The translations under genes and the position numbers were made by a program. From contig JAFZVF010000068.1 in NCBI GenBank assembly GCA_017617935.1, positions 1 through 38,345 of the forward strand: 38,345 bases of DNA, read 5' to 3'. This document shows, one piece after another, positions 1-9,536 of the stretch. Under the pieces are notes generated by a model that was not told the DNA's origin, made no database searches, and saw only the letters and a list, made by a program, of their open reading frames with translations. Position 1 is the first letter of the stretch; every line of letters begins with the position of its first letter. The DNA comes from Clostridiales bacterium. Lineage in GTDB: Bacteria > Bacillota > Clostridia > Saccharofermentanales > Saccharofermentanaceae.

Positions 1-3000
1 CCCGAGATCATCGTAAGGAACGAGAAGAGAATGCTCCAGGAAGCTGTCGATGCACTCATCGACAACGGCCGTCACGGAACACCCGTCAAGGGTTCCACTT
101 CCGCTACGAGCAACAGACAGCTCAAGTCACTGTCCGACATGCTCAAGGGTAAGCAGGGCCGTTTCAGACAGAACCTCCTTGGTAAGCGTGTTGACTACTC
201 CGGCCGTTCCGTTATCATCGTAGGACCTGAGCTTAAGATGCATCAGTGCGGTCTCCCTAAGGAGATGGCTCTCGAGCTCTTCAAGCCCTTCGTAATCAAG
301 AAGCTCGTTGAGATCAACGACAGGCTCAACATCAAGACTGCAAGAAAGCAGGTTGACGAGAGGGTACCTGAGGTTTGGGACATCCTTGAAGAGATCATCG
401 AGGATCATCCCGTTCTCCTCAACCGTGCTCCTACGCTCCACAGGCTTTCCATTCAGGCTTTTGAGCCCGTACTCGTAGAAGGTCGTGCGATCAAGCTCCA
501 CCCGCTCGTCTGCACAGGCTTCAACGCTGACTTTGACGGTGACCAGATGGCTGTTCACGTACCTCTCTCCGCAGAGGCACAGGCTGAGGCTAGATTCCTC
601 ATGCTCTCTACAAACAACCTCCTGAAGCCTCAGGACGGTAAGCCGGTCACAGTTCCTACACAGGACATGATCCTCGGCTGCTACTATCTCACGATGGAGA
701 TCGAGGGCGACAAGGGCGAAGGCATGGTATTCTCGTCGCTTGACGAGGCCATGATGGCTTACAACGAGCACCAGATCACGCTCCACTGCATGATCAAGGT
801 CCGCGTTACCAGAGAGGTAAACGGCCAGACCGAGACGGGCATCATTGAGTCAACTCTCGGAAGATTCATCTTCAACGAGATCGTTCCTCAGGACCTCGGA
901 TTCGTCGACAGAACTGTCGCTGAAAACCACCTCAAGCTTGAGATCGACTTCAAGAAGCTGAGCATTCAGAAAGAGGAATTCGAGAAGAAGAAGGCTGAGA
1001 ATGCCGCAAAGGCTGCAAAGGGCGATAAGTCTGAAGAGAAGTACGAGCCCAAGTTCGCAGTCGGCAAGAAGATGCTCGAAAAGATCATTGCAAAGTGCAT
1101 TGCCGTTCACGGCCTCGAGAGGACGACGGTCTTCCTTGATGACGTTAAGGCAATGGGTTACAAGTATTCAACGATCTCCGGTATCTCCATCGGTATCGAA
1201 GACATGATCATCCCTGACATCAAGGACAAGATGATCGCTGAAGGTGACGAGAAGGTCGAGCAGATCAATGCTGAGGCTGAACTCGGATTCTACAGCGAGA
1301 ACGAGCGTCACAAGGAAGTCACCAAGATCTGGGAAGAGACGACGAACGACATTACAAAGGCTCTCATGGAGAACCTTAACATGTACAATCCTATCCGTAT
1401 GATGGCTGACTCCGGCGCGCGTGGTTCCAACAACCAGATCAAGCAGCTCGCAGGTATGCGTGGACTCATGCAGGATACGACCGGTAACACGATCGAGATC
1501 CCGATCAAGTCCAACCTCCGTGAAGGCATGAACGTGCTCGAGTTCTTCATCTCATCACACGGTGCGCGTAAGGCCCTCTCCGATACGGCTCTTAAGACGG
1601 CTGAATCCGGATACCTTACAAGACGTCTCGTCGACGTTGCACAGGCCGTCGTCGTTTCCGAGGAAGACTGCGGAACCGATGACTTCACATGGGTCAAGGA
1701 GATCACCGAGGTCTCCAACAAGAAGACCAACGTCATCAAGTCACTCAACGACCGTCTCTATGGCCGTTATGCAGCTGAGGACATCAAGAACTATCAGACT
1801 GGCGAGATCATCGTCAAGAAGAACGAGCTTATCGACGCCCTCAAGGCGGAAGCCATCGTTGATTCCGTCAACGCCGCAAAGGAAGCTGCAAAGGAAGCAA
1901 GACAGGCCGTCAAGGATTCTGTCAAGATCAAGGGCGAGGCTACTCCCGAAAAGCTCAACGAGCAGCAGAAGAAGATCGATGCAAAGATTGCCGATGCGGA
2001 AGCGGCTGGCAAGATCCTCACAGAGCAGCAGATCGAAGACTTGGGCAAGCTCAAGATCAGATCCGTATTCGACTGCCGTTCCAGAAAGGGCGTCTGCACG
2101 AAGTGCTACGGCATCAACCTTGCTACCGGCCGTCCCGTTGCAGTCGGTGAGGCTGTCGGCATCATCGCCGCACAGTCCATCGGTGAGCCTGGTACGCAGC
2201 TCACGATGAGAACGTTCCACTCCGGTGGTATTGCTGCTTCCGGTGAAGACATCACGCAGGGTCTCCCTCGAGTTACCGAGATCTTCGAAGCAAGAGATCC
2301 TAAGGGTCACGGAATCATTTCCTCCGTACCCGGATCCATCAAGATCGCTGAGAACGAGAAGACGAAGCAGAAGACCATCATCGTCACGCCCAGCTACGCT
2401 GAAGGCGAAGAGCCCCTCAAGGACGCTAAGGGCAACCCGATCGAGAAGATGGAATACAAGGTTCCTTCACACGCTACCCTTACCGTTAAGGACGGTCAGG
2501 TCATCGAAGCCGGCGATCAGATCATCGACGGTAAGATCGATCCTAAGGAGATCCTCAAGGTTAAGGACATCCGTGCCGTACAGAAGTACATCATCAGCGA
2601 GATCACAAAGGTTTACTACTCAGGTGGTGGCGTTAACATCAACGACAAGCACATCGAGATCATCGCTAAGCAGATGATGCGCCGCGTCCAGATCGACGAA
2701 CCCGGTGACACCGGCTTCATGACCGGCACGACCGTTGACTGGTACAACTTCATCTCCAGGAACAGGGACTGCGAGGAGCAGGGCCTGCAGCCTGCAAGCG
2801 GAAACACGATCCTTCTGGGTATCGCGAAGGCCGCAAGCGCTTCCGACTCCTTCATGTCGGCAGCATCCTTCCAGGAGACCGCAAAGGTCCTCACGGATGC
2901 AGTCATCAAGGGCAAGGTCGATCCGCTCGTCGGCATCAAGGAGAACGTCATCATCGGTGCCCTCATCCCTGCCGGTACCGGCGTCAAGTCGCATAGCGAC

Positions 3001-3183
3001 ATCACCGCCGTTCCGGTCATCAAGGCTAACAGCAAGCTCATCACCGGCCACGAGTATGGCGAGGATGAAGGCGATGCCAAGTTCTTCGAGAACGACTACC
3101 TTGATCAGGTTGAGGCTCACAACGAGCTTCTCGATGAGCAGGAAGGTTCTGACTATTCCGACAGGTTTGCGGAGAACAAGTAA
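1..3183 (+). CDS. rpoC: DNA-directed RNA polymerase subunit beta' (5' end outside window)
   Basis: This is the largest catalytic subunit of RNA polymerase. The reading frame is open from the first base of the window ([11 protein letters not shown]), so the N-terminus, including the first zinc site, lies upstream. The active-site magnesium loop NADFDGDQM is encoded near nt 520-550. The second zinc site shows as [13 protein letters not shown] near nt 2070-2110, followed by the trigger-loop region containing [18 protein letters not shown]. Two charged Ala/Lys/Glu-rich segments (about nt 970-1060 and 1843-2030) are longer than I expect from Bacillus or E. coli RpoC; the second sits just before the zinc cysteines and looks like a lineage-specific insertion. 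The gene ends with TAA and is followed by a strong terminator, so rpoC is the last gene of its transcription unit here. Confidence 0.98.
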   Translation, partial: PEIIVRNEKRMLQEAVDALIDNGRHGTPVKGSTSATSNRQLKSLSDMLKGKQGRFRQNLLGKRVDYSGRSVIIVGPELKMHQCGLPKEMALELFKPFVIKKLVEINDRLNIKTARKQVDERVPEVWDILEEIIEDHPVLLNRAPTLHRLSIQAFEPVLVEGRAIKLHPLVCTGFNADFDGDQMAVHVPLSAEAQAEARFLMLSTNNLLKPQDGKPVTVPTQDMILGCYYLTMEIEGDKGEGMVFSSLDEAMMAYNEHQITLHCMIKVRVTREVNGQTETGIIESTLGRFIFNEIVPQDLGFVDRTVAENHLKLEIDFKKLSIQKEEFEKKKAENAAKAAKGDKSEEKYEPKFAVGKKMLEKIIAKCIAVHGLERTTVFLDDVKAMGYKYSTISGISIGIEDMIIPDIKDKMIAEGDEKVEQINAEAELGFYSENERHKEVTKIWEETTNDITKALMENLNMYNPIRMMADSGARGSNNQIKQLAGMRGLMQDTTGNTIEIPIKSNLREGMNVLEFFISSHGARKALSDTALKTAESGYLTRRLVDVAQAVVVSEEDCGTDDFTWVKEITEVSNKKTNVIKSLNDRLYGRYAAEDIKNYQTGEIIVKKNELIDALKAEAIVDSVNAAKEAAKEARQAVKDSVKIKGEATPEKLNEQQKKIDAKIADAEAAGKILTEQQIEDLGKLKIRSVFDCRSRKGVCTKCYGINLATGRPVAVGEAVGIIAAQSIGEPGTQLTMRTFHSGGIAASGEDITQGLPRVTEIFEARDPKGHGIISSVPGSIKIAENEKTKQKTIIVTPSYAEGEEPLKDAKGNPIEKMEYKVPSHATLTVKDGQVIEAGDQIIDGKIDPKEILKVKDIRAVQKYIISEITKVYYSGGGVNINDKHIEIIAKQMMRRVQIDEPGDTGFMTGTTVDWYNFISRNRDCEEQGLQPASGNTILLGIAKAASASDSFMSAASFQETAKVLTDAVIKGKVDPLVGIKENVIIGALIPAGTGVKSHSDITAVPVIKANSKLITGHEYGEDEGDAKFFENDYLDQVEAHNELLDEQEGSDYSDRFAENK

Positions 3184-3234
3184 TACTTTTGTCCCGCATT
3201 TGTAAAGCCTGAGGACAGGTTAAAAGTTTATAAT

Positions 3235-3270
3235 TACGCCGAGGGAGTCTTTCCCCCGGCGTATTTTTTT
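3235..3270 (+). terminator. Intrinsic terminator after rpoC
   Basis: A 12-bp stem with one mismatch (arms 3235-3246 and 3252-3263) and a 5-nt loop is followed directly by seven T residues. It lies about 50 nt after the rpoC stop codon. Confidence 0.93.
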
Positions 3271-3324
3271 GCAAAATTGCCACAGTATTACGGGCGGAAA
3301 CGGTCAAAGACGCTTACGGGAGCG

Positions 3325-3333
3325 TGCTATAAT
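3325..3333 (+). promoter_or_regulatory. Extended -10 promoter of the NlpC/P60 gene
   Basis: The sequence TGCTATAAT is an extended -10 element (TGN plus perfect TATAAT). No good -35 box is seen at the usual distance, which is typical of extended -10 promoters. Transcription would start near 3340, only a few bases before the ATG at 3344, so the message would be leaderless or nearly so. Confidence 0.6.
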
Positions 3334-3343
3334 CGAAACAATT

Positions 3344-4603
3344 ATGGTTTTTAAACATAACAGAAAACAGCATATCCTGGCGATCGTGGTTGCTTTCTTT
3401 GCAGCCGTTCCGGCAATATGCCTTCCCATCGGCGTCAGGGCGGGAGCAAGCGCGGGACTTACCGTGGCGAATGCGCACGCGGCCGTTTTCGGAGAAGACG
3501 ATGAAGACGATGACGTGACCATCGAGGATTGGGCGCTTGTCGGAAGCGACGACGAGATGGAGGACTCCGAAACCGGAGAAGATCCTGACAAGACCCCTGG
3601 AAAGAAGGCTGACAACGCCTCGGCAAATTACGACGACATTCCCAAATACTACGTATATCAGTCTTACGACTCGTTCAACCGTCCGAACGAGTTGATCGCG
3701 CCCGAGTATTTCGCGCCCGACAATTCACAGCTTTACGCGAAGACGGCTGCAGTACTTAAGGCAAAGCCGAACAACGATTCACCTTCCGTGGCTTCGCTCC
3801 ACAAAGGCCAGCCCGTCACGAGGGTCGCTTTGGGCGACACTTGGTCCAAGGTCCGTACGGAGAGCGGCAAGGAAGGCTTCATCCTTACTTCCTACATCCA
3901 GGACACGATGGTCAAGGTCAACTCCAAGTTCATCGTTTGGTGCGACACGGGCAGCCTTACCGTAAGGAAGGAAGCTGATTCCAGCGCTGCAAAGGTCACG
4001 ACCGTTTATAAGCACGCAAGGCTCTACGTCACCCAGATCGTAGGCGACAAGTGGTACAAGATCACGACCGCAAGCGGTAAGACCGGTTACGTTCCGAAGT
4101 CCTATACGACCAGAAAGGCACCGCCCACGCCTACGCCGACGCCAACGCCCAGGCCGACGAGAAAGCCTACGGCAAAGCCTGCCGCAAAGAAGACTTCCAA
4201 GCCCAGCTACGGCAACGTAAACAAGCTTCCGAAGATAACCGGAAAGAACGGATCATCCATCGTCGCGATCGCCCAGTCCATGCTCGGCGTCAAGTACAAG
4301 TACGCCGGATGTTCCAGAAAAGGCATCGACTGCTCGGGTCTCGTGAAATATTGCTACGCCCAGATCGGCATCAGGGTGCCTCACGGCGCGACGCAGATCT
4401 GGAAGCATTCCGGCGTCAGCGTCCCGAGATCGAGCCTGCAGCCCGGCGACGTAGTCTGCTACTCGAAGGGAAGCATCTGTCCGCACGTAGCGATATACGT
4501 CGGAGGCAACCAGGTAATACACGCTTCCGATACCAAGGGAATGGTGTGCTACGGCAACATCGACATGATGAAGATCAAGGGATACAAGAGACTCATCAGA
4601 TAA
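3344..4603 (+). CDS. Secreted SH3-domain NlpC/P60 peptidoglycan hydrolase
   Basis: A predicted secreted 419-aa cell-wall endopeptidase. Residues 1-45 form a signal peptide with a basic start (KHNRK) and a hydrophobic core. An acidic Asp/Glu-rich segment follows, then two bacterial SH3 repeats (about 125-180 and 190-250), a Thr-Pro/Lys linker (TPTPTPTPRPTRKP), and a C-terminal NlpC/P60 domain (about 300-419). The catalytic cysteine is C330 in DCSGL, the histidine H381 in PHVAIYVG, and a further His lies in VIHAS. The family cleaves D-gamma-glutamyl-diamino acid bonds in wall peptides; SH3 repeats bind the wall. ATG 3344 was chosen because it begins the signal peptide; the in-frame TTG at 3269 lies in the rpoC terminator. 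No Shine-Dalgarno sequence is seen, matching the very short leader predicted from the promoter. Confidence 0.9.
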   Translation: MVFKHNRKQHILAIVVAFFAAVPAICLPIGVRAGASAGLTVANAHAAVFGEDDEDDDVTIEDWALVGSDDEMEDSETGEDPDKTPGKKADNASANYDDIPKYYVYQSYDSFNRPNELIAPEYFAPDNSQLYAKTAAVLKAKPNNDSPSVASLHKGQPVTRVALGDTWSKVRTESGKEGFILTSYIQDTMVKVNSKFIVWCDTGSLTVRKEADSSAAKVTTVYKHARLYVTQIVGDKWYKITTASGKTGYVPKSYTTRKAPPTPTPTPTPRPTRKPTAKPAAKKTSKPSYGNVNKLPKITGKNGSSIVAIAQSMLGVKYKYAGCSRKGIDCSGLVKYCYAQIGIRVPHGATQIWKHSGVSVPRSSLQPGDVVCYSKGSICPHVAIYVGGNQVIHASDTKGMVCYGNIDMMKIKGYKRLIR

Positions 4604-4636
4604 CAGCCATCTTTAGTTTTGATTTTTGTTGAACGG

Positions 4637-4666
4637 CCCGCATTTCATAATGCGGGTCTTCGTTTT
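4637..4666 (+). terminator. Intrinsic terminator after the NlpC/P60 gene
   Basis: A perfect 8-bp stem (CCCGCATT / AATGCGGG) with a 4-nt loop is followed by a T-rich tail, 33 nt past the stop codon. Confidence 0.85.
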
Positions 4667-4710
4667 ATTATGTAAAATAGTATGGCAGGAATCTAAGGAG
4701 GAAAACGGTC

Positions 4711-5337
4711 ATGACTGAGAAAAGCGTTGAGGCATTCTTAAGCGAACTCTCTTCGGGAGCTCCGGTACCGGGCGGCGGAGGAGCTTCGGCTTTGGCGGGA
4801 GCGGCCGCGTCAGCGCTCGCTTCGATGGTCGCTAACCTCACCACCGGCAAGAAGAAGTATGCCGAATATCAGGCTGAGATCGACGAGATCCTCGTAAAGA
4901 CCTCCGTATTGGTCAAGGATTTCGAAAGCCTCATCGAAAAGGATGCTGAGGTCTTTGAGCCTCTTGCAAAGGCATACTCGATCCCAAAGGACGAGCCCGG
5001 CAGGGACGAAGCGCTTGAGGAAGCCCTTAACACGGCGTGCTCCGCTCCGTACGAGATCGTAATGAAGACGAAGGAAGCGTGTGAGATAATCGTGCGCCTT
5101 GAGACGATCGGTTCAAGGCTTGCGATAAGCGACGTCGGCGTTGCAGCCACGATGCTCCAGACAGCGGCCAAGGGCGCTGCAATGAACGTATACATCAACA
5201 CCAAGCTCATGAAGAACAGAAGCCGCGCGGAAGAGCTCAACGCCGAGACAATTAAGGCCGTTGAGGAAGTTGACGCAAAGTGCGCTGCCGTATATGAAGC
5301 CGTAAAGGACAACCTTACCGGAGGAGACAATAAATGA
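4711..5337 (+). CDS. fchA: Methenyltetrahydrofolate cyclohydrolase, FTCD cyclodeaminase-domain family
   Basis: A 208-aa cytosolic helical protein of the formiminotransferase-cyclodeaminase C-terminal family. Stand-alone Clostridia members (FchA) interconvert 5,10-methenyl-THF and 10-formyl-THF. The family signature is the glycine/alanine-rich stretch at residues 17-40 (PVPGGGGASALAGAAA), followed by TTGKKKY. Length fits stand-alone FchA. AAGGAGGA at 4695-4702 is a strong ribosome binding site 8 nt before the ATG. The stop codon overlaps the folD start by 4 nt, so the two are translationally coupled. The neighbouring FolD appears to lack its cyclohydrolase residues, which makes a dedicated cyclohydrolase here meaningful. 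Serine cycle-type formimino cyclodeaminase activity is an alternative, but folD as partner argues against it. Confidence 0.88.
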   Translation: MTEKSVEAFLSELSSGAPVPGGGGASALAGAAASALASMVANLTTGKKKYAEYQAEIDEILVKTSVLVKDFESLIEKDAEVFEPLAKAYSIPKDEPGRDEALEEALNTACSAPYEIVMKTKEACEIIVRLETIGSRLAISDVGVAATMLQTAAKGAAMNVYINTKLMKNRSRAEELNAETIKAVEEVDAKCAAVYEAVKDNLTGGDNK

Positions 5338-6176
5338 TCAGACTTGGCGGAAAGGAAGCGGGAGACGCCATAACGGCATTGCTGCTGCCTAAGATAGAGG
5401 AATTAAAGGCAAAAGGCGTCGTTCCCACATTGGGCATCCTGCGCGTTGGCGCGAGGGAAGACGACCTTGCCTATGAGCGCGGAATAACGAAGAAGTTTGA
5501 AGCGGCAGGATGCGGCGTAAAGATCGTTGAGCTTCCCGCTGACTGCAGCCAGGAGGACCTCGACAGGGGCTTTGATTCGCTCAACGATGCAGACGACGTT
5601 CACGGAATACTCGTATTCAGACCGCTCCCTAGGACGCTTTCAGACGCATACATCAAGAGTGCGATAAAGCCTTCCAAGGACTCTGACTGCATGGACATCC
5701 GCAACATGGCGGGCGTCCTCTCAGGCGACAAGAATGCAATGGGTCCCTGCACGGCTGAGGCCGTCGTACGCCTCATGGAGCACTACGGAATTGAGACTAA
5801 GGGCAAGAAGACCGTCGTAGTCGGCAGAAGCCTTGTCATAGGACGCCCCGTGGCGCTCATGCTTATCGCAAGGGACGCTACGGTCACCGTATGCCATACC
5901 AAGACTATAGACCTTCCCGGAGAGTGCAGGAACGCGGACATAATCGTCGCATGCTGCGGCGTTGCCAAGACCATCGGTGCCGATTACTTAAGGGAAGGCC
6001 AGATCGTCATCGACGTCGGAATGAACGTCGATGAGAACGGAAAGCTCTGCGGCGACGTCGACTACGACAAGGCCGCCGAGATCGCCGAAGCCGTCACCCC
6101 CGTACCGGGAGGCGTGGGTTCCGTTACGACGTCCGTGCTTCTCAAGCACGTCGTTGACAGCTGCGCGGGAGCCTGA
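5334..6176 (+). CDS. folD: FolD-type methylenetetrahydrofolate dehydrogenase, probably without cyclohydrolase activity
   Basis: A 280-aa member of the FolD family, which oxidises 5,10-methylene-THF to methenyl-THF with NAD(P) and usually also hydrolyses methenyl-THF. The nucleotide-binding signature GRSLVIGRPVALML and the C-terminal PVPGGVGSVTTSVLL are present. In a gapless alignment by eye, the cyclohydrolase lysine of the YxxxK motif is Ile51 (YERGI), and the conserved Gln of QLPLP is Phe95 (FRPLP). The aspartate of the KDxD motif (D118) is kept. This suggests a dehydrogenase-only enzyme, with the hydrolysis step done by the overlapping fchA. The next gene begins 3 nt downstream. Confidence 0.92.
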   Translation: MIRLGGKEAGDAITALLLPKIEELKAKGVVPTLGILRVGAREDDLAYERGITKKFEAAGCGVKIVELPADCSQEDLDRGFDSLNDADDVHGILVFRPLPRTLSDAYIKSAIKPSKDSDCMDIRNMAGVLSGDKNAMGPCTAEAVVRLMEHYGIETKGKKTVVVGRSLVIGRPVALMLIARDATVTVCHTKTIDLPGECRNADIIVACCGVAKTIGADYLREGQIVIDVGMNVDENGKLCGDVDYDKAAEIAEAVTPVPGGVGSVTTSVLLKHVVDSCAGA

Positions 6177-6179
6177 CAA

Positions 6180-7370
6180 GTGAAGGGCGGAAGTAAGCGC
6201 GCCGCTCCGAAAGAACCGACGGCGATCAAGAACACCTGTTCCGCTGCAAAAGACTGCGGAAGCTGTAAGTTTGCGGGTAAGAACTACGTCTACAGTTGTG
6301 CCGAAAAGTTCGAGTACGTGAAAAAGCTTCTGCCCAAAGACTGCAAGATAAACGACATCAATACCTGCGCGGATCCTTTTCACTACCGCAACAAAGTCCA
6401 TTCGGGATTCAAAAGATTAAGGAACGGCAAGATCTTGTGCGGCCCTTATGAAGAGGGCTCTCACCGCATAGTAAAAGTCAGTTCCTGCCTTATCGAAAAC
6501 GAACAGGCAGGAGCGATAATAAGGGACTGTGCCGACATCGCGGAGAAGATGGGCGTCAGCGTTTACAATGAGACCGCCTGCACCGGAGACTTAAGACGCG
6601 TCCTCGTAAGGGTCGCTGAAAAGACCGGCGAGATAATGGTCGTCATCGTTGTCGGGAACAGGATATTCAAGCAGAAGACGGCCTTCGTGAAAGAACTGAC
6701 GAAGCGTCATCCCGAGATCTCGACGGTGCTCGTCAATGTCAACCGCCGCCACGATTCCATGATATTGGGCGACGAAACGAGAAAGGTCACCGGCAAAGGA
6801 TACATTACGGATATTCTTCTCGGAAAGAAGTTCAGGATTTCCCCGACGTCTTTTTACCAGGTCAACCGCACGCAGGCCGAGGTTCTTTACAGCACCGCGG
6901 TGAGGCTTGCCGACTTCGATGGAACTGAGCGCGCGATAGACTGCTATTGCGGAACGGGCACGACTACGCTTACCTTTGCGGGGTTTGTCGACTCCATTAC
7001 AGGCGTCGAGATCAATCCCGAGGCAGTTGAAGACGCCCTCAAAAACGCCAAGGAAAACGGCGTGAAGAATGCCGAATTCATTTGCGCTGACGCGACCGAA
7101 TACATGAAGGAGGCCGCTGACCGCGGCGAAAAATACGACGTCGTCATATTGGATCCGACGAGGCTCGGAACCGATGTGCGTTTCATAAAGGCTTGCGAAA
7201 AGCTTTCTCCGGAGAAGGTAATATACATTTCTTGCGGTCCTGATACGCTGGCCAGGGATCTCAAGGTCTTTGACAAATGCGGGTACAAAGCGCGGGTGGC
7301 AGAGCCGGTAGACATGTTCCCGTGGACTTCGAGCATAGAGGTCGTGTGTCTTTTAACTAAAAACAAATAA
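6180..7370 (+). CDS. RlmD/RumA-family 23S rRNA (uracil-5)-methyltransferase, TRAM-less
   Basis: A 396-aa SAM-dependent RNA methyltransferase. The N-terminus holds C20, C26, C29 in C-x5-C-x2-C spacing, the iron-sulfur ligands of RumA-type enzymes, but there is no TRAM RNA-binding domain before them. FRISPTSFYQVN is the family's mid-protein signature. The SAM-binding loop is near residues 253-262 (IDCYCGTGTT). The nucleophilic cysteine is C352 in YISCGPDTLARDL, where most members have SCNP. The usual DPPR motif is DPTR. The gene begins at GTG 6180, three nt after folD, and no better start is in frame. It modifies a uridine in 23S rRNA or tRNA; which position cannot be told from sequence. Confidence 0.88.
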   Translation: MKGGSKRAAPKEPTAIKNTCSAAKDCGSCKFAGKNYVYSCAEKFEYVKKLLPKDCKINDINTCADPFHYRNKVHSGFKRLRNGKILCGPYEEGSHRIVKVSSCLIENEQAGAIIRDCADIAEKMGVSVYNETACTGDLRRVLVRVAEKTGEIMVVIVVGNRIFKQKTAFVKELTKRHPEISTVLVNVNRRHDSMILGDETRKVTGKGYITDILLGKKFRISPTSFYQVNRTQAEVLYSTAVRLADFDGTERAIDCYCGTGTTTLTFAGFVDSITGVEINPEAVEDALKNAKENGVKNAEFICADATEYMKEAADRGEKYDVVILDPTRLGTDVRFIKACEKLSPEKVIYISCGPDTLARDLKVFDKCGYKARVAEPVDMFPWTSSIEVVCLLTKNK

Positions 7371-7416
7371 GCAACATTAGCGAAATATCACCTTTCCTCC
7401 TGTCAATCGGGCAGTA

Positions 7417-7422
7417 TATACT
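7417..7422 (+). promoter_or_regulatory. Candidate -10 box upstream of the first BspA-like gene
   Basis: TATACT lies about 55 nt before the ATG at 7476. The upstream -35 region is weak, so this is only a candidate. A strong ribosome binding site (GAGGAGGAAGG) follows near 7459-7469. Confidence 0.3.
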
Positions 7423-7475
7423 TAATAAATATTGACAAGTTACGCTTGCACAAACAACGAGGAGGAAGGATCTAT

Positions 7476-9500
7476 ATGAAGCTGAAACGCTTGTTGGCCA
7501 GTATCATCGCCATGGCAATGACCGTAGGAATGATGTCTGCTCTGGTAATCGCGGATGAAGCGGAGAACGCACCTGAAGAACAGGCTGCAGTTGAAACCAC
7601 AGAACCCGAAGAAAAAGAGACGAAGAAGCCCGAAGAGAAGAAACCTGCCGAGGCCAAAGAGACAGAGCCGGAAGAAGAGCCTTCGGAGCCGGCAGAGGCA
7701 AAGGAAACCGAGCCTGCCGAGACTCCCAAAGAAGCAGAGCCTTCCGAGCCTGCTGAGAACGAGCCCTCAAAGTCTGAGGAAAAGGAACCCGCAGAGCCTT
7801 CCGAGCCTGAGGAAAAGGAGCCTGCTGAACCCGAAGCGCCGGCTGAATCTGACGACGAAGAAGACAAAACGGAAGAGCAGCCTTCAGATTCTGACAAAAA
7901 GGCTCCGAAAAGCGATGTGGTTGCAGGCCTTTTCGCAGACGGCAAGCTGAAGTGGTCTTTTGACCCTGCCAAAGGAGTCCTTACGATCAGTCCTGTTAAT
8001 CCTAAAGCTAAAGTGGAGATGCCAAGTTATTCGTCTTCAGGTTCTTACCCTTGGTATTCTGAAAGATTCAATATCATAAAGGTAGTCATCGCTAAGAATG
8101 TCACTTCCATCGGTACTAACGCATTCAATACTTACTATAACCTCACAAGCGTAACAATTGCCGGAACCGTTGCCAAGATTGGAAGCGGGGCTTTTGCTCA
8201 CTGCTCTGCTCTTACGTCAGTTACGATCAGCAACGGAGTAAAAGAGCTCGGTGACGGAGCTTTCTATAATTGCGACCGCTTGACGGGAATAGTTATCCCG
8301 AAGTCCGTAACCATAATCGGCGCCAGAGCTTTTTCAGATTCAGATAATCTTAAGACCGTAACGCTTTCAAATGGTTTGAAAACGATAGATGAAGAAGCTT
8401 TCGCAAATTGTGATAGATTGACGAAGATCGTCATCCCCAAAACTGTAACCACAATCGGTTATAGTGCATTTTTTGATTGTGAAGATCTGGACAGCGTTAC
8501 GATAAACGGTGCAAAAGTGATCGGCTCAGATGCATTTGGTTATTGCATTTCACTTAGAAGCGTTTCCATTACCGGAACCAATGCTACGATCGGCACGTTT
8601 GCTTTTGAAAGATGCACCTTACTCAGGAATCTTACGCTCAAAGGCATAAAAGCAATCGGAGATAATGCTTTTGTAGAGTGCATTTGCCTTAACAGTGTAG
8701 CGATTCCAAGTGGTACGACAACAATCGGCGAATCTGCTTTCATGGGCTGCAGCTACCTCGGTAAAGTCTCGATCCCCGGAACCGTAACGAAGATCAGCAA
8801 GCATGCTTTCGAAAATTGCACATACCTTTCCGAACTTACGATCGGCTATGGCGTACAGGAAATCTGCGATAACGCATTTTTAGAATGCGAACATCTTACT
8901 GCCATAAACGTCCCCGGAAGCGTAATTACAATAGGTCAACAAGCATTTGAGAATTGTTATAACGTTAAAGCAATTACGATCGGTTTTGGTGTAGTTAACA
9001 TAAACGCCTGCGCTTTCGAAGATTGCGACAAAGTTGAGGAGCTTATAATTCCCAGCAGTGTTGAGTTCCTGGGAGCTGAAGCGTTTTTAGGCATGGATAG
9101 GCTTAAAACAGTCTACTTGGAAGAGGCTCTGTATTATAAATGGGAGAATTCCCATCCTTTCCAGAGCTGCACTAAACTTAATGCCTTGATTTTCCTCATA
9201 CCAAATTACTGCACGATCAGCGGCAAGACTGCAACGGTCAAGGCCAAGAAGGTAAAGAAGGGGGCACAGACCATAGCGGCTTCCAAGCTGTACAAGGTTT
9301 CTCCTTCAACCGGAGTCAATGCCCTCAAGGCATCCGGCAACAAGAACTTCACGGTCAACAAAGGTGACGGCAGCATAACCGTTAAAAAGGGTACCAAGAA
9401 GGGAACCTACAAGATCACGGTAAAGGTCATGTCCACGGGCAACTCCGAGGTAAAGGCATCCGGTTGGAAGACGGTTACCGTTAAGATCAAGGTCAAGTAA
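7476..9500 (+). CDS. BspA-like leucine-rich repeat surface protein (copy 1)
   Basis: A 674-aa predicted secreted adhesin-like protein. Residues 1-27 are a signal peptide ending near VIADEAEN. Residues 28-145 are an acidic Glu/Pro/Ala/Ser low-complexity stalk built on EPAE and EKEPAE units. Residues about 165-570 hold roughly 15 LRR_5 (BspA-type) repeats of 22-24 residues with the pattern IGxxAFxxCxxL. The C-terminal ~90 residues are a basic, Lys/Thr/Val-rich beta domain (VKAKKVKKGAQT, then VKKGTKKGTYKITVKV), which may hold the protein to the wall; there is no LPXTG signal. ATG 7476 was chosen for the strong ribosome binding site and the signal peptide. BspA-type repeats are common in host- and fibre-associated bacteria and bind host or bacterial proteins; the ligand here is unknown. 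Confidence 0.88.
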   Translation: MKLKRLLASIIAMAMTVGMMSALVIADEAENAPEEQAAVETTEPEEKETKKPEEKKPAEAKETEPEEEPSEPAEAKETEPAETPKEAEPSEPAENEPSKSEEKEPAEPSEPEEKEPAEPEAPAESDDEEDKTEEQPSDSDKKAPKSDVVAGLFADGKLKWSFDPAKGVLTISPVNPKAKVEMPSYSSSGSYPWYSERFNIIKVVIAKNVTSIGTNAFNTYYNLTSVTIAGTVAKIGSGAFAHCSALTSVTISNGVKELGDGAFYNCDRLTGIVIPKSVTIIGARAFSDSDNLKTVTLSNGLKTIDEEAFANCDRLTKIVIPKTVTTIGYSAFFDCEDLDSVTINGAKVIGSDAFGYCISLRSVSITGTNATIGTFAFERCTLLRNLTLKGIKAIGDNAFVECICLNSVAIPSGTTTIGESAFMGCSYLGKVSIPGTVTKISKHAFENCTYLSELTIGYGVQEICDNAFLECEHLTAINVPGSVITIGQQAFENCYNVKAITIGFGVVNINACAFEDCDKVEELIIPSSVEFLGAEAFLGMDRLKTVYLEEALYYKWENSHPFQSCTKLNALIFLIPNYCTISGKTATVKAKKVKKGAQTIAASKLYKVSPSTGVNALKASGNKNFTVNKGDGSITVKKGTKKGTYKITVKVMSTGNSEVKASGWKTVTVKIKVK

Positions 9501-9536
9501 ACATAATATTGAAACTAAAAAGGGAGGAAGAACTAA

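Noticed and set aside
3183..3344. Expected rpsL-rpsG-fusA genes after rpoC
   Set aside because: They are not here; a terminator and an unrelated gene follow. This gene order change occurs in many Clostridia and is not strong evidence of a rearrangement.
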